The position numbers and the translations under genes are program-made. A DNA stretch of 64,000 nt from Micromonospora sp. WMMD1120 (GTDB lineage: Bacteria; Actinomycetota; Actinomycetes; Mycobacteriales; Micromonosporaceae), in assembly GCF_029626235.1 (NCBI RefSeq), contig NZ_JARUBO010000005.1, positions 4,124,501-4,188,500 on the forward strand. Direction: 5' to 3'. Below are positions 57,662 to 64,000 of the stretch, in pieces. The notes below the pieces were generated by a model. That model searched no databases. It saw only the letters and a program-made list of their open reading frames with translations, and was not told the origin of the DNA. Each line of letters opens with the position of its first letter. Within the stretch, counting starts at the first letter, position 1.

Positions 57662-57667
57662 AGCCTA
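57662..57667 (-). promoter_or_regulatory. -10 box TAGGCT of a probable leaderless promoter
   Basis: On the minus strand TAGGCT is followed by six bases and the GTG at 57655. Confidence 0.55.
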
Positions 57668-57710
57668 CGACCCGACGTTACCGACGGGTAGCCGCAGGGT
57701 CCGGACACGA

Positions 57711-57740
57711 CGGAGGGCTCCGCGGTGGCGGAGCCCTCCG
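57711..57740 (-). terminator. Hairpin terminator after the secreted SGNH gene
   Basis: CGGAGGGCTCCGC pairs perfectly with GCGGAGCCCTCCG around GGTG: a 13-bp stem 33 bp after the stop of the SGNH gene. Confidence 0.8.
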
Positions 57741-57773
57741 GGTGGCGGCGCGCCGGGGCGCCGGGTGGCCGGG

Positions 57774-59030
57774 TCAGGAGACGGAGATCGTCCCGTTGCC
57801 GGCCCGGACGCAGGTCACGGCCCGGGCACTGGTGGCCGCCGCCCCGCTGAGGCACTGGCCGAGCACCTGGTGTCCGGTCGCGTTCGGGTGCCAGGACTCC
57901 TGGCAGGTCTGGAAGTAGCTGACGCAGGTGTTGGCGATCCGCTGGATCGCGATCTTGTCCTTGCCGGAGAGGCTGGTGACGAAGGTGCCGTTCGCGCCGT
58001 CCTGGAGCCGGATCGGCGTGGCCAGGGCCCCTGTCGGGCTGGTCGTCTGCTCACACAGCCGGGCGCCGTTGAACGCCTGCTGCACGTTCAGGTAGACCAG
58101 GTCGTCGCCCGGGAACTCGGCGGCCAGCGTGTCCCGGGCGGACCTGACGAGCGTGCCCAGACCCTGCGAGAAGCGGTGGCCCGGGGCCAGGCTGGCCCGG
58201 TGGATCGGGCATCCGGCCGCGTACCGCTCGGCGCCCAGGTCACGGAACTTGTCCCGGGTGTCGTCCCGACCGTCCTCCTCGTGGAACTGCGGGTTCAGGT
58301 CCAGCGGCAACGGGTTCGTGTAGTCCTGGAACACCACCCGGTGCTGCCCGTCCGCGTCCACCTGGTCCAGAGTGGTCAGCAGTTGGCGTACGGCATTGGT
58401 GGTCTCCGCCGTCGCGGCGCTGAGCTGCGCGGCGGTGGCCAGGTCGGCGTCACCGCACGGCTTCTGCTCCACCGGCCCGTTCAGGTACGCCCAGAACTCC
58501 CACCAGCCCGTCCAGGCGTCGGCGATGAACCGGTTGGCGCAGGTCTCCGCCACGTTGCCGAAGGTGAACGAGCTGTTGTTCGAGCCCAGGCCGATCAGCA
58601 CCAGATCGATGTCCTGGGTCTGCGCGACGGCGCGGAGCTGGTCGAGCTGCGACGCCACGCCGCGGCCCTTGGCGCGCGACTGCGAGGCGTTGGCGATGTC
58701 GTAGGGCTGGCCGCCCGAGCACGCCAGGTTGAACCGGTTCTGGATGCCGGGCAGGTTGGCCTGGTGGAGGGAGGCGTTCGCCGAGCGGTGGCAGAAGTAG
58801 GCGTTGTTGTTCGGCGCCGTCCAGCCGGGGAAGCCCTGGCTCACCCCGCTGGCGTCGACCACCGGGGTGTACGCCCCGGCGCCCTCGCCGCTGATGAAGC
58901 TGTCCCCGAGCGCCACCGCGGCGGTGGGCAGCGCGGCGGACGCGGGTGTGGGCAGCGCGACGGCGGTCGACAGCGCGGCCATGGCGATCGTCAGTCCCGC
59001 GGCGAGCGCGGTACGCCGGAACCTGGGCAT
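57774..59030 (-). CDS. Secreted SGNH/GDSL hydrolase
   Basis: A 418-residue exported esterase-type protein. ATG 59030 (MPRFRRTALAAGLTIAMAAL) follows GGGGGC; an ATG five codons upstream is an alternative. The signal peptide ends near TPASA/ALPT. Block I is VALGDSFISGEGAGAY with Ser44, block III GLGSNNSSF and block V CQESWHPNATGHQ with the catalytic His; Glu replaces Asp three before it. Six or more Cys suggest disulfides. Probable lipase or deacetylase acting on external esters. It ends in a hairpin terminator. Confidence 0.85.
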   Translation of the reverse strand: MPRFRRTALAAGLTIAMAALSTAVALPTPASAALPTAAVALGDSFISGEGAGAYTPVVDASGVSQGFPGWTAPNNNAYFCHRSANASLHQANLPGIQNRFNLACSGGQPYDIANASQSRAKGRGVASQLDQLRAVAQTQDIDLVLIGLGSNNSSFTFGNVAETCANRFIADAWTGWWEFWAYLNGPVEQKPCGDADLATAAQLSAATAETTNAVRQLLTTLDQVDADGQHRVVFQDYTNPLPLDLNPQFHEEDGRDDTRDKFRDLGAERYAAGCPIHRASLAPGHRFSQGLGTLVRSARDTLAAEFPGDDLVYLNVQQAFNGARLCEQTTSPTGALATPIRLQDGANGTFVTSLSGKDKIAIQRIANTCVSYFQTCQESWHPNATGHQVLGQCLSGAAATSARAVTCVRAGNGTISVS

Positions 59031-59303
59031 GGGGCCCCCATCCATCGAAAGATGAAAGATTCTCTGAGAGCGCGATCAGATCACCCGCGTGCGACGGGCG
59101 TCAATGGCCCGTAACAGATTCGTTCGACGAAGGACACGCGGGCGTACTGTTTGCTGGCTCACGTCCGGGGGGCCCCGCGCGGCGGTTCGCGCGGGCCCTC
59201 CGGGACTTGTCCCAGGCTCGGGCTAGGCTCGCTGCGGCGCGCCACGCCGGCTGATCTCGCCGGTGACCGGCTGCACACCGCCGAGACCGGGGAGTACGAC
59301 CAG

Positions 59304-62300
59304 TTGACCGCAGAGCCTGACACCCTGTACGGGGCCGATGACCTCACCCACCTCGAGGGGCTGGACGCCGTCCGCAAGCGTCCCGGCATGTACATCGGCT
59401 CCACCGACAGCCGTGGCGTGGGTCACCTCGTCAACGAGATCCTCGACAACTCCACCGACGAGGGTGTCGCCGGCCACGCCAGCCACGTCGAGGTGATCCT
59501 GCACCCGGACGGCTCGGTCCAGGTCGACGACGACGGCCGGGGCATTCCCACCGACGTGCACGCCAAGTCCGGCATCTCCGGCGTCGAGCTGGTGCTGACC
59601 CGCCTGCACGCGGGCGGCAAGTTCGGCGGCTCCGGCTACAAGACGTCCGGCGGTCTGCACGGCGTCGGCGCGTCGGCCGTCAACGCGCTGTCGCGCCGCT
59701 TCGACGTGACAGTCCGCCGTGGCGGCAAGGTCCACGCGATGTCGTTCCGGCACGGCGTTCCCGGGATCTTCGACGGTGCCGGGCCGGACGCGCCCTTCAC
59801 CGCCGGCCCCGGCCTGCAGGTGACCGGCGCGATGAAGCGCGGCCAACGCACCGGCACCTCGATCCGCTGGTGGCACGACGCCCGCTACTTCGAGACCGGC
59901 GCGGCGCTCGACGTCGACGCGGTCCGGATGAAGCTGCGCAACACCGCCTTCCTGGTCCCCGGCGTGACCTACCTGCTGCGTGACCTGACCGGCGAGACGC
60001 CGGTCGAGGAGCGGTTCCACTACCCCAACGGCCTCAGCGACATGGTGGAGTTCCTCGCCCCGGCCGGCGACCGGCCGGTCTCCGGCATCCTGCTGGTCAA
60101 CGGCGAGGGCACCTACCGGGAGAACGCCGCCGACGCCAACGGTGTGATGCAGTCCAACGTGCAGCGTCGTGCCGAGGTCGAGGTGGCCTTCCGCTGGGGC
60201 ACCGGTTACGAGCGCACCGTCGAGTGCTTCACCAACACCATCCGCAACGCCCACGGCGGCACCCACCGCAAGGGCTTCGAGCGGGCCCTGGTGCGCACCC
60301 TCGCCGACGCGGTCCGCAACACCCGCGGCCTGCTCAAGGCCAAGGAGGAGCCGCCCACCCTGGACGACGTCCTGGAGGGCATGACGGCGGTGGTGCACGT
60401 GCGCATCCCGGAGCCGCAGTTCACCTCGCAGACCAAGGACGAGCTGTCCACCACCGGCATCACCAAGGTGATCCAGGGCCTGGTCGACGCGCACGTCAAG
60501 GCCTGGCTGGAGGACCGGCGCACCAAGGCCGAGGCGCGGACCGTCCTACAGAAGATCGTCGACGCGGCCCGGGTGCGGCTCACGCAGAAGCAGCAGAAGG
60601 ACGCCGCCCGGCGTAAGACCGCCCTGGAGGGCGCGTCGATGCCGCCGAAGCTCGTCGACTGCCGGGCAACAGGGGTGGAACGGAGCGAGCTGTTCATCGT
60701 CGAGGGAGACAGCGCCCTCGGTTGCTTCACCGGTGACACGAAAGTCGCACTGGCCTCGGGGCAGAGTCGGTCCTTCGCTGAATTGGCTGCAGACTGGCAG
60801 CGAGGCATCAGCCACTTTGGTTACACGACCAACAAGGCCGGTCGGGTCGTCGTCGCCCCCCTGGTGGAACCCCGGCTCACCAAGTCTGACGCGCCGTTGG
60901 TGCGGGTCACGCTCGACAACGGCGAGTCGGTGCGTTGCACACCTGATCATCGGTTCCGGCTGCGCGACGGCTCCTACCGTCGGGCTGACTCGCTTGTCGA
61001 GGGCGACTCCCTGATGCCCCTGTATCGCCGCCTCTCCAGTAAGGCGGAAGGGCATAACCTCCAGGGCTACGAGCGAGTCTGGATGAACGACCGGGACGAA
61101 TGGGTCTACACCCACTACCTGGCTGACGCGTGGAATCTGCGCCATGGCAAGGACAGCGCAACCAACGGGAATGTCCGTCACCACATCGACATCAACAAGC
61201 GCAACAACGACCCCCGCAACCTGCGGCGGATGACCTGGCCGGATCACACCGCACTGCACGCCGCAATGATGGGCGACCACGTCCACGCCGGTTGGCGGGA
61301 GTGGTTCGCCAACGGCGGCCGGGAGTTCCGGTCAGCCATGCTGACAAGTCAGTGGCGAGATCCTGATTTCCGTGAGGCGTGTCTCGCTCGCCTGTTCGCG
61401 CTCAACGAGTCGCCAGCGTTTCGCGCTAGATTTGAGAAGGGCTTCCAGGAGTGGTACAACGCGCTCGGCACCGAGGAGCAAGGCGCTTACGCCGAGCGGA
61501 TGCGTGAGCGGCAGGCCACCTACTGGGCGCACCCCGAACATCGGGCAGCGGCAGCCGAACGGGTTCGCCAATACTTTGCTGACCCGTCTCGTCGCCAGCA
61601 GTGGCGCGAGCGGTCAGTACAGCAGTGGCAGGACCACGACTTGCGTACCTGGCGCTCTCGGAAGACCGTAGAGCAGTTTGCGGACCCCGCCGAGCGAGAC
61701 CGCCAGCGCAATGCGGTGTTGGCCTGGCATCGGGACAATCCAGAATTCGGTGATCAACATTCCCGTCGCCAGCAGAACGAAGGTCGCCGTCTAGCAGCGC
61801 TCCGTCGGCTGGCACCGTTGCTGGCGCATCCCGACGAGGAATTGTCAGCCACTTACGAAGCCGAGCGGGTGCGTACCGCTCGCACCGGCCTCCGCTTCGC
61901 ACGGCTTCTAGCCCTGTACGACGGAGATTACGGCCGACTTCGTGACGCCGCCTCGCTTGTCAATCACCAAGTGGTGTCGGTGGAGGTGCTCGACGAGACA
62001 GCCGACGTCTACGACCTGACGGTTGACGGGTACCACAACTTCGCCCTCGAAGCTGGCGTGTTCGTCCACAACAGCGCCCGGGTAGCGCGGACCTCCGAAT
62101 ACCAGGCGTTGCTGCCGATCCGCGGCAAGATCCTCAACGTGCAGAAGGCCAACCTCCAGCAGGTTCTGGACAATGCCGAGTGCGCCGCCATCGTCCAGGT
62201 CCTCGGCGCGGGCTCGGGGCGCACGTTCGACCTCGCCGCGCTGCGGTACGGCCGCGTGCTGATCATGGCCGACGCCGACGTGGACGGCGCGCACATCCGT

Positions 62301-62711
62301 ACGCTGCTGATCACTCTCTTCGCGCGGTACATGCGTCCGCTGATCGAGGCCGGTCGGCTCTACGCCGCGATGCCGCCCCTGCACAAGATCACGACGAAGG
62401 GGCGTAACCCGCAGACCGTCTACACCTACACCCAGGTCGAGATGGAGTCGACGGTCCGCAGTCTGGAGAAGGCCGGCAAGCAGATCGTCACCCCGATCCC
62501 GCGCTTCAAGGGTCTGGGTGAGATGGACGCCGACGAGCTGTGGGAGACCACGATGAACCCGGCCACCCGGGCCGTCCGGCGGATCACCCTCGACGACGTG
62601 GAGGCCGCCGAACGGATCCTCGAACTCCTGATGGGCGAGAAGGTCGAGCCGCGCCGCAACTGGCTCATCGACTCCGCCGACCGGGTCGACCGGGACGCGA
62701 TCGACGCATGA
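59304..62711 (+). CDS. parE: DNA topoisomerase IV/gyrase subunit B (ParE type), interrupted by an intein
   Basis: An 1135-residue precursor. The best start is TTG 59304 (MTAEPDTLYGADDLTHLEGL), ten bases after GGGGAG; the frame is open further upstream but without homology. The ATPase has NEILDNSTDEGVAGHASHVE, VDDDGRGIPTDVH and SGGLHGVGASAVNALS. The TOPRIM motif EGDSALG is split by the intein (residues 474-923) before SARVARTSEYQALLPIRGKI, and ADADVDGAHIRTLLITLF follows. Without the intein the protein is 685 residues, normal for ParE/GyrB. Together with the next gene it forms a topoisomerase IV-type pair that decatenates chromosomes. The 273-bp upstream gap holds strong GC hairpins near 59165-59205. 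Confidence 0.93.
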   Translation: MTAEPDTLYGADDLTHLEGLDAVRKRPGMYIGSTDSRGVGHLVNEILDNSTDEGVAGHASHVEVILHPDGSVQVDDDGRGIPTDVHAKSGISGVELVLTRLHAGGKFGGSGYKTSGGLHGVGASAVNALSRRFDVTVRRGGKVHAMSFRHGVPGIFDGAGPDAPFTAGPGLQVTGAMKRGQRTGTSIRWWHDARYFETGAALDVDAVRMKLRNTAFLVPGVTYLLRDLTGETPVEERFHYPNGLSDMVEFLAPAGDRPVSGILLVNGEGTYRENAADANGVMQSNVQRRAEVEVAFRWGTGYERTVECFTNTIRNAHGGTHRKGFERALVRTLADAVRNTRGLLKAKEEPPTLDDVLEGMTAVVHVRIPEPQFTSQTKDELSTTGITKVIQGLVDAHVKAWLEDRRTKAEARTVLQKIVDAARVRLTQKQQKDAARRKTALEGASMPPKLVDCRATGVERSELFIVEGDSALGCFTGDTKVALASGQSRSFAELAADWQRGISHFGYTTNKAGRVVVAPLVEPRLTKSDAPLVRVTLDNGESVRCTPDHRFRLRDGSYRRADSLVEGDSLMPLYRRLSSKAEGHNLQGYERVWMNDRDEWVYTHYLADAWNLRHGKDSATNGNVRHHIDINKRNNDPRNLRRMTWPDHTALHAAMMGDHVHAGWREWFANGGREFRSAMLTSQWRDPDFREACLARLFALNESPAFRARFEKGFQEWYNALGTEEQGAYAERMRERQATYWAHPEHRAAAAERVRQYFADPSRRQQWRERSVQQWQDHDLRTWRSRKTVEQFADPAERDRQRNAVLAWHRDNPEFGDQHSRRQQNEGRRLAALRRLAPLLAHPDEELSATYEAERVRTARTGLRFARLLALYDGDYGRLRDAASLVNHQVVSVEVLDETADVYDLTVDGYHNFALEAGVFVHNSARVARTSEYQALLPIRGKILNVQKANLQQVLDNAECAAIVQVLGAGSGRTFDLAALRYGRVLIMADADVDGAHIRTLLITLFARYMRPLIEAGRLYAAMPPLHKITTKGRNPQTVYTYTQVEMESTVRSLEKAGKQIVTPIPRFKGLGEMDADELWETTMNPATRAVRRITLDDVEAAERILELLMGEKVEPRRNWLIDSADRVDRDAIDA
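60723..62072 (+). mobile_element. Intein with HNH homing-endonuclease domain inside ParE
   Basis: A 450-residue in-frame insertion. It begins with Cys1 (CFTGDTKVALASG, block A), has block B RCTPDHRFRLRDG with Thr73 and His76, and ends VYDLTVDGYHNFALEAG and VFVHN (blocks F and G) with the terminal His449-Asn450. The first extein residue after it is Ser, so all splicing residues are present. The middle carries an HNH-type motif with His153-His154 in VRHHIDINKRNNDPRNLRRM, then repeated helical segments that may bind DNA. Base use is visibly less GC-rich than in the flanking parE, which supports horizontal arrival. Insertion lies exactly between G and S of the EGDSALG-SAR TOPRIM motif. Confidence 0.9.
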
Positions 62712-62743
62712 CCACCTGCTGTGTTCTGGGGGAAAGCTGAGCC

Positions 62744-64000
62744 ATGGCACGCCGTAAGGAAGACAAGGTCGATCTCTCCTCGTTCGACCAGGCCGGCGCG
62801 CGGGTCTTCGACAATCCGCTGGTCACCGAGGTCTCCGACTCCTACCTGGAGTACGCGTTCTCGGTCATCCACTCCCGTGCCCTGCCGGATGCCCGCGACG
62901 GCCTCAAGCCCGTGCATCGGCGCATCCTCTGGTCGATGTACGAGCAGGGCTACCGCCCCGACCGAGGGCACGTGAAGTCTGCCCGAATTGTCGGGGATAC
63001 GATGGGAAAGTACCATCCGCACGGCGACACGGCGATCTACGACGCGATGGTCCGCCTCGCGCAGGACTTCTCGCTCAACGTGCCCCTCATCGACGGGCAC
63101 GGAAACTTCGGGTCCCCCGACGACGGTCCAGCCGCGTCCCGCTACACCGAAGCCCGGATGTCCCGGGAGGCGATGCTGCTCGTCGGCGAGCTGGGCGAGG
63201 ACACCGTCGACGTCGAGCCCAACTACGACGGCTCGCTGACCCAGCCGACGGTGCTGCCGGCGGCCTTCCCCAACCTGCTGGTCAACGGCGCGTCCGGGAT
63301 CGCTGTCGGGATGGCCACCAACATGATCCCGCACAACCTCGGCGAGGTGGTCCAGGCGGCCCGCTGGTTGATCAAGCACCCGGACGCCACACTGGACAAA
63401 CTCATGGAGTTCGTCCCCGGCCCCGACCTGCCCACCGGTGGCGTGCTGCTCGGCCTGGACGAGGTGCGCCGCGCGTACGAGACCGGACGTGGCGTGGTGC
63501 GGATGCGCGGCAAGGTCGAGATCGGCCCGATCGAGGGCAGCCGGGGCCGACAGGCGATCACCGTCGTCGAGCTGCCCTACGGCGTGGGCGCCGAGAAGGT
63601 CATCGCGGCGATCACGAACGAGGTCACCAAGACCAAGCGGCTGACCGGCATCGCCGACGTCAAGGACCTCACCGACCGGGAGAGCGGCACCCGGCTCGTC
63701 GTGGAGTGCAAGGTCGGCGTCAACCCGCAGGCGCTGCTCGCCGACCTCTACCGGTTGACCCCCCTGGAGCAGTCGTTCGGCGTCAACAACCTGGTCCTGG
63801 TCGACGGCCAGCCCCGTACCCTGGGATTGAAGGCGCTGTTGGAGGTCTTCCTGGCCCACCGGTACGAGGTGGTCACCCGGCGCACCACGTACCGGCGGCG
63901 CAAGCGCCAGGAACGGCTGCACCTGGTCGACGGCCTGCTGATCGCCCTGCTGGACATCGACGAGGTGGTCCGGCTGATCCGGGGCAGCGACGACGCGCAG
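62744..64000 (+). CDS. parC: DNA topoisomerase IV/gyrase subunit A (ParC type), 3' end beyond window
   Basis: 419 residues of the N-terminal part are present, starting MARRKEDKVDLSSFDQAGAR at ATG 62744, 11 bases after GGGGGAAAG. The DNA-cleavage tyrosine is Tyr134 in AASRYTEARM. The quinolone-resistance region reads GDTMGKYHPHGDTAIYDAMV, with Thr96 at the position of GyrA Ser83 and Asp100 at that of Asp87. The gene starts 32 bp after parE and forms an operon with it. The frame is open to the last base. The partner ParE provides the ATPase and TOPRIM domains. Confidence 0.95.
   Translation, partial: MARRKEDKVDLSSFDQAGARVFDNPLVTEVSDSYLEYAFSVIHSRALPDARDGLKPVHRRILWSMYEQGYRPDRGHVKSARIVGDTMGKYHPHGDTAIYDAMVRLAQDFSLNVPLIDGHGNFGSPDDGPAASRYTEARMSREAMLLVGELGEDTVDVEPNYDGSLTQPTVLPAAFPNLLVNGASGIAVGMATNMIPHNLGEVVQAARWLIKHPDATLDKLMEFVPGPDLPTGGVLLGLDEVRRAYETGRGVVRMRGKVEIGPIEGSRGRQAITVVELPYGVGAEKVIAAITNEVTKTKRLTGIADVKDLTDRESGTRLVVECKVGVNPQALLADLYRLTPLEQSFGVNNLVLVDGQPRTLGLKALLEVFLAHRYEVVTRRTTYRRRKRQERLHLVDGLLIALLDIDEVVRLIRGSDDAQ

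Overview
The window is high-GC actinobacterial chromosome. Gene content (ParE/ParC pair, SARP-type regulator, mycothiol-type DinB proteins, secreted actinomycete hydrolases, many GTG starts, TANNNT -10 boxes directly before start codons) points to a Micromonospora-like member of the Micromonosporaceae. Genes are mostly chromosomal housekeeping, transport and secretion functions. I see no rRNA, tRNA, insertion sequence, prophage or CRISPR array.

Left part (1-12.4 kb): a cut-off TetR regulator; a sugar-uptake operon of GguA/GguB/ChvE type (ATPase, permease, lipoprotein) that opens with a nine-codon reading frame and is followed by a strong terminator and a ROK regulator, its probable controller; a secreted metalloprotease with four C-terminal repeats; a YtrA-type GntR regulator heading an ABC efflux-type operon, with a clear palindromic operator; and an Nramp Mn/Fe transporter followed by an 18-bp tandem repeat.

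Middle (12.4-39.8 kb): an intergenic 74-bp imperfect inverted repeat; a secreted M64-type peptidase; membrane and secreted proteins of unknown role; nitronate monooxygenase; an unusual fusion of an AHSA1/SRPBCC domain, a membrane anchor and a CBM2-like domain; a stand-alone maltokinase cap-domain protein; a secreted GH87-like alpha-1,3-glucanase; an NYN/LOTUS RNA-binding protein; a large LuxR (LAL) regulator beside a membrane-anchored SGNH hydrolase with a Ser/Pro/Glu repeat stalk; small acidic proteins; a Gfo/Idh oxidoreductase; a NarL/DesK-type two-component pair; a second TetR; an LtrA-type membrane protein; a large membrane protein ending in a lipase-like domain; and two small membrane proteins.

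Right part (39.8-64 kb): a 1101-residue SARP-ATPase regulator with 11-bp-spaced promoter repeats; a CPA1 Na+/H+ antiporter; an amino-acid-type ABC importer preceded by a short HVD-type leader peptide that suggests sulfur-compound uptake; CorA; a 2H phosphoesterase; two DinB-type proteins; an SCP2-like protein coupled to a glycogen-debranching-type enzyme; DUF72; small unknowns; an alpha/beta hydrolase whose 3' end has been copied into a 44-bp tandem array; a secreted SGNH hydrolase; and parE-parC. The parE gene carries a 450-residue intein with an HNH homing-nuclease motif inserted exactly in the TOPRIM EGDSALG motif.

The most notable items are the ParE intein, the leader peptide, the gene-derived 44-bp minisatellite, the AHSA1-TM-CBM2 fusion, the probable leaderless-promoter class shared by nine genes, and the short coupled reading frame ahead of the sugar transporter.
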